Assembly: GCF_050948175.1 (NCBI RefSeq)
Contig: NC_135200.1
Location: 1,612,001 to 1,676,000 of the forward strand
Source: Xylocopa sonorina
Lineage: Eukaryota; Arthropoda; Insecta; Hymenoptera; Apidae
Reading direction: 5' to 3'
DNA length: 64,000 bases
The stretch's first letter is position 1; every line of letters starts with the position of its first letter. A program made the position numbers and the translations under genes. Positions 29,526 to 37,998 of this stretch are shown one piece after another. A model generated the notes under the pieces. It worked only from the letters and a program-made list of their open reading frames with translations, was not told where the DNA came from and searched no databases.

Positions 29526-30815
29526 CACAAAATTATATTAGTATGACACGTAAATTATTTAAAAGAGGATGCACTCTATCATCAAGTGTAATCAGTTGAG
29601 TACACTTTGCACTCTGATATACTTTAAATTAAAATTAGCTAACATTCTTTCCCGCTGCAGTAATGGAATATCAGTAATAAATCTTTGAATATCGTACATA
29701 ATAATAATAATAATATATAATATTTCTCGTTTTCCAATGGAACCAAAAAATGCTACTACATCAAACAATTAATCGTTAAATGTTGTTGTACCAGTTCAAT
29801 TTTTCACCGATTAATTGCGAGTCATTTCAATATTTTGCGCAGGACCATCACCTGACATTGGGTGCCGTCCGCTGGGAAGCGAACACTCTGGATAATCCGG
29901 CTGTTTTTCGGTTGATCGAGCCGCGTGCGTTAATTACGAGCGTGCATCGCAAGATTACACGTAGATTTTTGATGGAACCAATCCAATGGTAGTTGGAATC
30001 GTCGCGGAGGTGTTCCGCGTATAATTCCGCCTTGCGCCGGTAACGCCTCGCTTGCTTGTGGAACGAGGTCAGGATCGTTTCTAGTTCAGAGACGTTCGTC
30101 TAGTCTAGGTCGTAGTTTTTCACGATTCAACGACGGTTTGCAGTCAACGAATGATATCCGGAAACGTGAGTTGGATTACTGTTTAGTGGAACTATTATTT
30201 CTTCCCAGGAAGTTGTTAATAAGAGTCGATGAGAATTTTAGTTCGGCCTGGAGAGTGGGTGGGTGGGTAGCAAATGGTGCCTTAAGGAGTTAACGATACC
30301 TTTTCTACGATTTTTTTCTATAGTTCATTGTCCTGCTGTAAGCTCTCTGTGAGAATAGATTACTCGTGCAGATCTGTTGATTTATACGTACAAATTTTAT
30401 TGTGGGTGGTAAATGCATAGAAAACGCACTGGACACTAGAGTTTATTATTATCAACATGTAAATGTTTTTGCGTTAAATGATTTAATATTTCAACGAAGC
30501 AATACACAACTTCAATACTCTAAATTTTAATAAATTACAATACGAGTACTTGTTTTTTAATCGGGCAATTTCTTTTACTGCGCGTTATTTAACTTATCGA
30601 AGCGTTCGTCTCTAAAGCGGTGTAATATATAAAAGAAGCAATATCTAGGATAATATTATACAATATTAGAGGTTGGGTGGTTAAATAAAGGGTTAGTGGG
30701 ACGAGGATTCGAATAACCAAAAAAGAAATTGGTTTTTAAACAGAAACAATCTAAGAGCAACAACTTCTGCTACCCGAGCATGCTATTTAACTTGGAATTT
30801 CGATTCGAATTCAAG
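29526..30815. other. Intronic DNA, no gene seen
   Basis: AT-rich sequence with a short ATA repeat near 29699 and a GC-richer patch at about 29850-30080. No transposon ends or exons recognised. Confidence 0.5.
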
Positions 30816-30950
30816 TAACTGAAGCGGCTGCGCTGCTTCGGTTTGCTGTGCTGTAAAGATGGAGGAAGAAAGAAAGAAGGAAAAGAGAGGGGAAGAACGT
30901 TTCGTCCTGGGCCTGCTAGTGGACTCATCAATAAGGCTACCTAGCAGGCC

Positions 30951-30961
30951 CTGCCTTAGAC
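30951..30961. repeat. Target-site duplication, LINE 3' side
   Basis: CTGCCTTAGAC, identical to 35684-35694. It belongs to the LTR into which the LINE inserted, because the intact LTR copies carry it once (CCTTAGACGCTGGG in the same orientation). Confidence 0.92.
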
Positions 30962-31395
30962 ATTGACATTTGACATTTGTTTATTTTGTTTTCATAGATG
31001 TTTACACAGTATACAATGTTTCATCGCTACAATGTTTCTTACTTTTTTTTTTTTTTTTTTATGGTCGCGTTCCCTATCCGGAGATATCTAGCGCTTACTT
31101 TGGTAGTGTAACTTTTCAGAGCTTATAAATACGTGTTGTGGGTATTGATGTGTGTGTGTAGGAAAAATTTTTTAACATTTTTTAAAAACCTAGTTACATG
31201 TCGGTTTAGTTTTTGTTGGGTGGGGGGGGGGGGGGGGGGGGTTAGTGTGTTAGTGGTGTTAATGGGGCTTAATTTATGTTAGTACTGTTAGTTTTATTTT
31301 ATTTTACAGGCTATGTACAGGCTATTTACATTATATTTACATTTGTGTATTTTCATGGTTTTGTGTAGGTTCTTGCCTTCCGCTGGTTGTTGGTG

Positions 31396-34116
31396 TTAGT
31401 TTCTTGTTGTTGTGGTATGGTTTGTTGTTAGTGTTTTCATAGGCCCCCAGTGTGTTTTTGTGCATGTTTTAACATTTTTCAGTGTCGGGTTGCTGTGGTA
31501 TTTGAGCTTTTCATTTAGGTTTTTGGTTGTGTTTGCTATGAAGGTGTCTATTGTTGGTATATTGAGGAGACGGTGTAGGTTGCTGGTTTTGGTTCTGCGA
31601 GGTGCGTTTGTGGCTACTCTTAGACACTTGTTTTGTGTTGTTTGGAGCTTTTTGATGTGTGAGTAGGCTGCTGTTTGCCATACCGTGGAAGCGTACGTCA
31701 TCTTTGGTCGTATAAGTGTTGTGTAGAGGATAATTTTGAGTTTAACGGGGAGTGCTGGTGATTTGAGTAGGTTATAGTAACGGGCGAGGGTTGCTGTTGC
31801 TTTTTTGTTTGCTGTTGCTATGTGATGTTTCCATGTTAGTTTACTGTCGATGTGAGTTCCGAGATATTTGACTGTTTTTTGGAGCTGTATTGAGGTGTTT
31901 TGGATTTTAATGTGGGTTGGTGTTTTTCGTTTGTAGGTTACGAGCATAGCTTCTGTCTTTTCCGTGTTTGTATTAAGTTTCCATTTGTGTAGTCGACTTA
32001 TTATTAGGTTCGCGGCGTTTTGGCACCTGGCCAGTGCCTTGTGGGGGGAAGAGCTGGCGGAGTACAATGCTATGTCGTCCGCGAATCCTGCGATATTTGT
32101 CTGTTTTGGTAGGTTGTGAAAGATGTGAGCAGTGTATAGGTTGAAGAGTGTTGGGGAGAGTACTGACCCTTGTGGAACTCCTGTCTCTATCGTGTGTGTT
32201 GAGGATTTTTCGTGGCCGATCCTTACTGCAATGGTTCGGTTTGTGAGAAAGGAGTGGAGCAGTTTAGTTAGGGGTTCCGGTATTTTATTTTCTATTAGCT
32301 GGTGCGTTAGTCCTTCGATCCAGATTGAGTCGAAGGCTTTTTCGGTGTCGAGTAGGATTATTGCGGTTGTGTTTTTTAGCGACATTTGCGTTTTTATGTC
32401 GCTTGTGACTCGCAGTAGTTGATGGGTGGTTAAGTGTTTGTGTCTGAATCCATATTGGGTGGGGGGTATGGTGTTTTGTTTTTCAAGGATTATGTTGAGT
32501 CGGGATAGAATGATTTTTTCGGCTACCTTGGAGAGGGACGGGAGTAGACTGATGGGCCGGTAGCTCGATGGAAGGGAGGGGTTTTTGTTTGGTTTTGGAA
32601 TGGGAATAATTGTAGCGTGTTTCCAAGTATTGGGGAAGTAGTTGTGCGTGAGGGTGGCATTGATTATGTAGGTCAGTCTGACTATTGCTTTTTGAGGTAG
32701 GTTTTTAAGCAGGATATTGTGGATGTTGTCGTGTCCTGGCGCTTTATTGTTTTTTAGTTTCTTTATTACGTTCCGGATCTCTGTGGGTGATGTTGCTTTG
32801 ATACGGTGTGTGGAGGGGGGATTTAACCTGTGAGTATCGTTTAGTAGTCTGCTGGTACGTGCATTTATTTGTGCTGTAAAGGATTGGTTGCCATTGTTAC
32901 GTGCAGTTTGGTGGATTTTTGCGTAATGTATTGCTAGTGTTTCTGCTTTGTCTCTGTCTGTATATGCTGTGGTGTTACTGGTAATTAATGGGGGGTTTTG
33001 GTGGGTGTTCGGTTGGTTAAAGAATTTGGCTATTTTCCAGAATTTTTCGTTTATGTTTAGTGAGCGGAGCTTGTTTTCCCATTGTCGGTTTCTCCATTGC
33101 GTTAGTTGGTGTTGTACGTGTTTGGTGAGTGTGTTGTATATTGTTTTGAGGACTGGCTCTTGATGTCTTTGCCAGAGTGTTCGGGCCTTGTTTTTAATTC
33201 GGATGGCGTGTATTATGTGGGGGGGTAGAGTTTGTGTGCGTGGGTTGTGGTGTTTGTGTGGGATAGTTTGCGTTGCTGCCTGCGTGATTATTTTATTGAA
33301 GGAGACTATTTCGGGTTCGATGTCTTCGGCAGAGTGTATAGTGGGTTTCGCGTTTGGGATTAGGTCGTTGATTATTTTTCTGTATTTTTTCCAGTTTGCA
33401 GCTTTGAATTGTGGTCTGTTATGTTGAGGATTTAGTGGAGGGGGGCGGGCTGGGAGGTCGTAGATAACTGGTAGGTGGTCCGAGAAGCCGGCTGTGATAG
33501 TGCGGGGGTTGTGTACTAGGTTGCTTTTGTTGGTGATTAGGAAGTCAATGACACTGGGTGTACGGTTTGGGGTGGTGGGTGAGTATGTTGGGTCTGTTGG
33601 GGCGTGTAGGTATATGTTGCGGCTTGTGGACAGGTCATATAGGATCCTGCCGTTGTGGTTTTGTGACTGACAGTGCCAGAGTCTGTGTCTTGCATTGAAG
33701 TCCCCTATAAGTACTGTGGGACCGTTACGTAAAAGCGTGGTGATGGTTTGTGTTGTGAGTTTATTTTGTGGCGGATTGTAGATTCCTATTATTGTGAGGT
33801 AATGATTGTGTAGCCTGGCTTTGATGGCTGTTATTTCTATTGTGGTGTTATCAGGGGTTGCGATAGGGATTGTGTGGTGTTGTATGTGATTTTTAGTTAA
33901 GATAAGTACGCCTCCTCCCTTGGAGGGTCGGTCGTACCTGTGTGAGGTGTAGCCAGGGATGTGGTACTTTGTCTTGGGTGAGAGGTGGGTTTCAGTGATG
34001 ATGGCAATGTCGATCTGGTTTACGTTGAGTAAGTGATGGAGTTCGAGTGCATGACTGCGTAGTCCCTGTATGTTGTAGGTCATGAGTTTGTATGTGTGAT
34101 GTGTTTTAGGGGCCAT
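31396..34116 (-). CDS. LINE ORF2: AP-like endonuclease and reverse transcriptase
   Basis: About 906 residues from the ATG at 34116; an open TTG codon nine bases upstream is not the likely start. The N-terminal EEP endonuclease domain (about 10-225) shows TYNIQG with Asn15, TETH with Glu42, IGDFNARH with Asp139 and Asn141, and SDH at 212-214; it nicks target DNA. The reverse transcriptase (about 440-700) shows SYRPISLL, LLDTEKAFDSIW with Asp590, TGVPQGSVLSP and FADD at 678-681, the catalytic Asp pair. The C-terminal part lacks an RNase H domain and has no clear Cys-His knuckle. No internal stop interrupts 2.7 kb, so the protein is potentially functional. The ATG lies inside the end of ORF1 (ATGGCCCCTAA), giving an 11-nt overlap that suggests coupled translation. 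Confidence 0.95.
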   Translation of the reverse strand: MAPKTHHTYKLMTYNIQGLRSHALELHHLLNVNQIDIAIITETHLSPKTKYHIPGYTSHRYDRPSKGGGVLILTKNHIQHHTIPIATPDNTTIEITAIKARLHNHYLTIIGIYNPPQNKLTTQTITTLLRNGPTVLIGDFNARHRLWHCQSQNHNGRILYDLSTSRNIYLHAPTDPTYSPTTPNRTPSVIDFLITNKSNLVHNPRTITAGFSDHLPVIYDLPARPPPLNPQHNRPQFKAANWKKYRKIINDLIPNAKPTIHSAEDIEPEIVSFNKIITQAATQTIPHKHHNPRTQTLPPHIIHAIRIKNKARTLWQRHQEPVLKTIYNTLTKHVQHQLTQWRNRQWENKLRSLNINEKFWKIAKFFNQPNTHQNPPLITSNTTAYTDRDKAETLAIHYAKIHQTARNNGNQSFTAQINARTSRLLNDTHRLNPPSTHRIKATSPTEIRNVIKKLKNNKAPGHDNIHNILLKNLPQKAIVRLTYIINATLTHNYFPNTWKHATIIPIPKPNKNPSLPSSYRPISLLPSLSKVAEKIILSRLNIILEKQNTIPPTQYGFRHKHLTTHQLLRVTSDIKTQMSLKNTTAIILLDTEKAFDSIWIEGLTHQLIENKIPEPLTKLLHSFLTNRTIAVRIGHEKSSTHTIETGVPQGSVLSPTLFNLYTAHIFHNLPKQTNIAGFADDIALYSASSSPHKALARCQNAANLIISRLHKWKLNTNTEKTEAMLVTYKRKTPTHIKIQNTSIQLQKTVKYLGTHIDSKLTWKHHIATANKKATATLARYYNLLKSPALPVKLKIILYTTLIRPKMTYASTVWQTAAYSHIKKLQTTQNKCLRVATNAPRRTKTSNLHRLLNIPTIDTFIANTTKNLNEKLKYHSNPTLKNVKTCTKTHWGPMKTLTTNHTTTTRN

Positions 34117-35396
34117 TGTGTTCAAAAATGTGTGCGTATTTGATTAAAATTTGCGCCTTGTCTATACCTGATGTTGCCTGTTTGAATTCGCTAATTAGTG
34201 TCTTGATGTCGTGTATTAGTTGGTATATGTTGAGTTCTTTTAGTTCGTCATAAAGTTCCCTCAGGTCAGCTGCAAGTCCGGTGGTAGGTTGATTGTTGGC
34301 CTGAGTGGGCCTCGGAGGTTGGGTTGGCGCTGGCCTCGGGGGGGGGGGGTCCTTGATGAGGGGTTGGTATCCTTCGCCTTGCCATGTCGGCGTACGATAC
34401 GCTGGTGGTGGTTCTGTTGGTGTATTGGGGAGCAAGGGGTGGGTGACTTATGGTTTGTGGAGGTCTGGGTGGAAGATGCGCGGACTTTCTTTCTGCGTAA
34501 GCTGCACGTGCTGGGCATTGTCTGAAGCTGGCCACGTGTGCGTTATTGCAGTTTGCACACTTGATGGTGTTGGACGTCCTATTGCAGTCCTTACTGCTGT
34601 GATTTTGTCCACACCTTACACAGCGTGTCTTGAGGTTACAATGACTGCTGGAGTGTCCGAATAGCTGGCAGCGGAAGCACTGGGTTACCGTGCTTCTCGC
34701 TGTGTACTTCTCGAACGTACACTTGTGGTGGAGAATTGCGCTAATTGTGCGTAGTTGGCCCAGCGTTATGTCTTGGTCCGTTGCGACTATGTACAGGGGA
34801 AGTGGAGTTTTTGTGCCTTGTTCACTCGTTCTTGTCATTTGGTGCACTGCGACTGTTTTATTGAGGGTCTGTTCCAGGTCAGCTTTGATGTCCTCCGCAG
34901 AGAATGTACCTGGTAGTCCCCGCATAACGTATTTTCTTTTTTGTTCATTTTTGTATCCGTAGGTGTGGAATTCTGTGTTTTTTCCCTTCAATAGTTGTGT
35001 GATTTTTTGGTGGTTTTGTATTGTTTTTACGTGGATTTGGGTGGTTCGTCCAGTGTTTTTTAGGTAATATTGGTTGGTTATTTTGTTGAGCTCGCCGATG
35101 AAGGATTTAATGTCTGCTGGCGTCCCATTTAGAACTATCGGCGGAGGTCTTTCCCTGGTAGGGGCTTCCGGTGGATTTTCGGGTGCCTGGCTAAGCAGTG
35201 CAAAGGAATTGGCTGTGGGTACGTTGGCGATGGTAGTTTCAGTTTCCATGGGTGCTGAGGAGGCTGTGTTCTTTGTCGTACATGCTGGCATGCATGGGTC
35301 CTTGGCAGCGGCGGACTGAATTTGTTTCAGTACTTCTTTAGCTTGGGCCGGGGGGATGATATGGACCTTGGTCCTGTATGAAGGTACTGGCTTCAT
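34106..35396 (-). CDS. LINE ORF1: gag-like protein with zinc knuckles, frameshifted
   Basis: RNA-binding gag-like protein of the Jockey element. I take the first in-frame ATG at 35396; the open frame reaches a GTG at 35459. Visible parts are an acidic/Pro-rich N-terminus, a PRE_C2HC-like region (about 152-222), and three zinc knuckles at about 240-294: CFRCQLFGHSSSHC, CVRCGQNHSSKDC and CANCNNAHVASFRQC. A Pro-rich tract follows. There the frame breaks at a C run in sense (G12 on the plus strand, 34338-34349). The first frame ends at 34266, while an overlapping frame continues past the run to a TAA at 34108-34106 with a helical tail (DLRELYDELKELNIYQLIHDIKTL). Homopolymer mutation or a sequencing length error is the simplest cause. 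Without the break ORF1 would overlap ORF2 by 11 nt. Confidence 0.85.
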
Positions 35397-35683
35397 TATA
35401 CTTGAGCTGGATTGCGTGGCGAGGTCCGCATCCTTAATGAGTGGCGTGCACTTGGTCACTTTATGTCCTGTTTTGCACTATTTTTATTGTCTATGTAGTT
35501 TTTAATTCCACTTCTTTACTTTCACTTCCTGTCTTAGCACTACACTTTGCGTCGCTGGTAGTCGCGGCGTGCCTAACTGTGAGTTGACGGTACGTACCGC
35601 GTTTTACGACTTTGCTAGCAGTTTTCGGGAAGGCAGCCGATTTTTGGGACGTCCTTACCCTTCGGAGGTCAGGACGAGAATGG

Positions 35684-35694
35684 CTGCCTTAGAC
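35684..35694. repeat. Target-site duplication, LINE 5' side
   Basis: CTGCCTTAGAC, the second copy of the duplication at 30951-30961. To its right the interrupted LTR resumes with GCTGGGATATTAGGG. Confidence 0.92.
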
Positions 35695-35810
35695 GCTGGG
35701 ATATTAGGGACAGTTCAGAACTTCTATATATTGGAAACGATGGGTCATCGGGTACTTTCAGGAAAGTGTAAATGGTGCTGTCCCTCTAGTGGCGAGTGCC
35801 GCCACATAAC

Positions 35811-36923
35811 TATTAGAGACTAACACGGGGAAGACAAGGAAGAGTGACGTTCACACACGTGTGAAACGTGGACGGGCGTTTTTTCCGGAAAGATGCTGGC
35901 CGAAAGTTTTCCCACCTCTTGGCGAACGGCATTAAATGGTTCGTAAGAGCGCGAAACTTGGCGAACGGGTCGCAATTACTGGAGGAAGAGAGGGCGAAGA
36001 GTCGAGCAGCTACCTTACACGGGATTCAACAGTTTAAGAGCTGCCAGCGAATTGAAATCTGTGAATTCCCAGAGTCGTTGCGCCTTTCGTAAATCAGCGC
36101 CTTCTGCTCGCGATTTGGAACGTCTTTAATGCGACGCGCTCGAGCTTTCGCTAGATACATATATAATATGTTTCGCTCGCGTTTCGAAATCGCGTCGAAT
36201 TCGCTTCGTTATTTTAATTAATCGGAGCAAGTAATGGGAATTTTGAAAAGATAATAACAATCTATAATATAAGTATAGCGTGTACGCTATTGTTTGACCT
36301 ATAATGAGAACGGCTAGGAGGGAACATATAATATTCAGTAATATTAGGAATAGGACATAGGAAATACTGCAAAATATATCTTAAAAAAATGGAATTAGTA
36401 AAGACCATGATCGTTATTATCTCGATTTGATCATCTTACATTTGTTTAACCTTTAGAAAATATTTCCACCAATTAATTTATTGCAAAATTGATTATAAAT
36501 TTTCTGCCATTAGAACAATCAGTTTCCTCGCACTTTACGATTCGGTTTGAGTTCGGTTTTTAAATTCAAATCGTACGAACAAACGTTACCTCTGTTTCCC
36601 TCGACCTCTCGCCTTCGTATTTTAAACGTGAATCGATGATTTTAAATCGGCCCCTTTTTCCACTTTCACTGCTGCGTCGATAGTCGGGAAATACATCGCT
36701 ATCGAACGCAAACACCGCGCAGTTGCTCTTAAAATGAATTTAACTTAATCACGCTAATGCAAGAAAAATATTATACTTCAACCGCGATACGAATAAATCT
36801 CTCACAGTTCTCAGGCCTACTATTACCTTTTACCTTTCGTTTCGCAATTCAACCGCACTTTCCATCAGAACTTATGATAATATTATATAATATCGTAAAC
36901 CAGTTTTCTGAAACAGACGAATG
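35811..36923. other. Intronic DNA between two LTR insertions
   Basis: No exon or mobile element recognised. The first 300 bases are GC-richer, then the sequence becomes AT-rich. Open frames are short and lack motifs. Confidence 0.5.
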
Positions 36924-36927
36924 AATG

Positions 36928-37192
36928 TGTGGCGGCCTTTCGACTATCGCCACTAGAGGGACAGCACAGCCTACAATTTCCTGAAAGTACTCGCTAACCT
37001 ATCCTTTCCGATATATAGAAGTTCTGAACTGTCCCTAATATCCCAGCGTCTAAGGCAGGGCCTGCTAGGGTAGCCTTACTGATGAGTCCACTAGCAGGCC
37101 CAGGACGAAACGTTCTTCTCCTCTCTTTTCCTTCCTTCTTTCTTCCTCCATCTTTACAGCACAGCGAAAACCGAAGCAGCGCAGCCGCTTCA
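36928..37192 (+). repeat. Left LTR of the TRIM element
   Basis: 265 bp, TG...CA. Its first 120 bp (U3) match the solo LTR at 45255-45515 with one visible difference, and carry CTTTCGACTATCG, which is absent from the right LTR. Confidence 0.9.
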
Positions 37193-37194
37193 AT

Positions 37195-37212
37195 TGGTGA
37201 CCCCGACGTGAT
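37195..37212 (+). other. Primer-binding site, tRNA-Trp type
   Basis: TGGTGACCCCGACGTGAT begins two bases after the left LTR. Its reverse complement, ATCACGTCGGGGTCACCA, fits the 3' end of eukaryotic tRNA-Trp (acceptor starting GACCYCG, T-stem 3' half CACGT, then CCA), from my memory of that tRNA. Confidence 0.8.
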
Positions 37213-37725
37213 ATGGACACGCAGCCTACTACGACACAGAAAGACAAGGAAGCAGCTCGTCGAGCATACCACCTGCGACGACAACCTCGCCCAGAACATC
37301 TGGGAGGATGAAGTATTCATCGTTGGGCCTTGGGTACCGCCGCAGCACGCCGATACCGTAACCCCTCTCCTAGGGTGGCCACGCCTCTACGCCGAGCCCA
37401 CGAAGATCTCGCAGGAGTCCGGACCTGCAGGCAAGGATCACTGGGACTTTCCGGCAATTACCACAACGCGCGACGAATTTCGTCGTTTACATACGGGCCA
37501 TCCTAGGACAGCAGAGTATACGACTGCACAGCGCTGGTCTTCTCACAGCGCGCTCGCCGGCTAGGCTTGAGCACCGCGGCAATCGCCGCGCTCCGAAGGA
37601 GCAGCAGACATGGCATCGCGGTTTCTACACCCAGTAATCAACCAATACGAGGTTCTACACACATCGTCGCACCTGAGGGAACACCTTGAAGAACGAAGAC
37701 GCACAGCTGGATATCGTTCACCACT

Positions 37726-37738
37726 GGCAAGGGGGTGA
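37726..37738 (+). other. Polypurine tract of the TRIM element
   Basis: GGCAAGGGGGTGA lies directly before the right LTR, where plus-strand DNA priming is expected. Position and composition fit; it carries one C and one T. Confidence 0.6.
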
Positions 37739-37994
37739 TGTGGCGGCACTCGCCACTAGAGGGACAGCATCATTTACACTTTCCTGAAAGTACCCGATGA
37801 CCCATCGTTTCCAATATATAGAAGTTCTGAACTGTCCCTAATATCCCAGCGTCTAAGGCAGGGCCTGCTAGGTAGCCTTACTGATGAGTCCACTAGCAGG
37901 CCCAGGACGAAACGTTCTTCCCCTCTCTTTTCCTTCCTTCTTTCTTCCTCCATCTTTACAGCACAGCGAAAACCGAAGCAGCGCAGCCGCTTCA
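37739..37994 (+). repeat. Right LTR of the TRIM element
   Basis: 256 bp, TGTGGCGGCACTCGCC...GCTTCA. Its U3 is of the same subfamily as the LTR split by the LINE (30820-35806), not that of its own left partner. The R/U5-like remainder is nearly identical to the left LTR. Confidence 0.9.
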
Positions 37995-37998
37995 ATTG

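Larger units (their letters stand above)
30962..35683 (-). mobile_element. Full-length Jockey-clade non-LTR retrotransposon
   Basis: A 4722-bp LINE in minus orientation, bounded exactly by the 11-bp duplication CTGCCTTAGAC. Its 5' end lies at 35683 (sense start CCATTCTCGTCC), followed by a 5' UTR of roughly 290 nt, ORF1 (35396-34106, frameshifted) and ORF2 (34116-31396). A 3' region of about 430 nt contains an A-rich run (plus-strand T run 31044-31060) and a C20 run in sense (31222-31241). The 3' end is not a plain poly-A but two AATGTC-like units (30962-30980), as in LINEs with short 3' repeats. The layout of gag-like ORF1 plus endonuclease/reverse transcriptase ORF2 without RNase H fits Jockey. 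Apart from the ORF1 frameshift it looks young. Confidence 0.93.
30820..35806 (-). mobile_element. Solo LTR of the TRIM family, split by a LINE
   Basis: In minus-strand sense the LTR starts TGTGGCGGC (35806 downward) and ends GCTTCA (at 30820). It is interrupted by the Jockey element 30962-35683. Joined across that insertion it is about 254 bp. The outer flanks carry a perfect 4-bp target duplication TAAC (30816-30819 and 35807-35810), so it integrated as its own event and later lost its internal region by LTR-LTR recombination. The U3 part matches the right LTR of the element at 36928-37994 with one difference over about 110 bp. Confidence 0.9.
36928..37994 (+). mobile_element. TRIM-type LTR retrotransposon with discordant LTRs
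   Basis: A 1067-bp element with LTRs of 265 bp (36928-37192) and 256 bp (37739-37994), both TGTGGCGGC...GCTTCA, and only 546 bp between them. A primer-binding site follows the left LTR and a purine tract precedes the right one, so it has the cis parts for reverse transcription but no gag or pol. Flanks are AATG (36924-36927) and ATTG (37995-37998), a 4-bp duplication with one mismatch or two unrelated ends. The internal part is GC-rich. A 160-codon frame (37082-37564) crosses from LTR to interior and resembles nothing I know. It must depend on enzymes from another element. Confidence 0.9.

Noticed and set aside
34261..34518. An 85-codon minus-strand frame in the LINE
   Set aside because: It is the third frame over the Pro-rich part of ORF1 and carries neither the zinc knuckles nor the tail.
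31412..35319. Plus-strand frames of 70-119 codons inside the LINE
   Set aside because: They are antisense shadows of ORF1 and ORF2, caused by the biased composition of the element.
37082..37564. A 160-codon frame in the TRIM element as a gene
   Set aside because: It crosses from LTR through the primer-binding site into the interior, which is not where a retroelement protein begins, and it has no recognisable motif.
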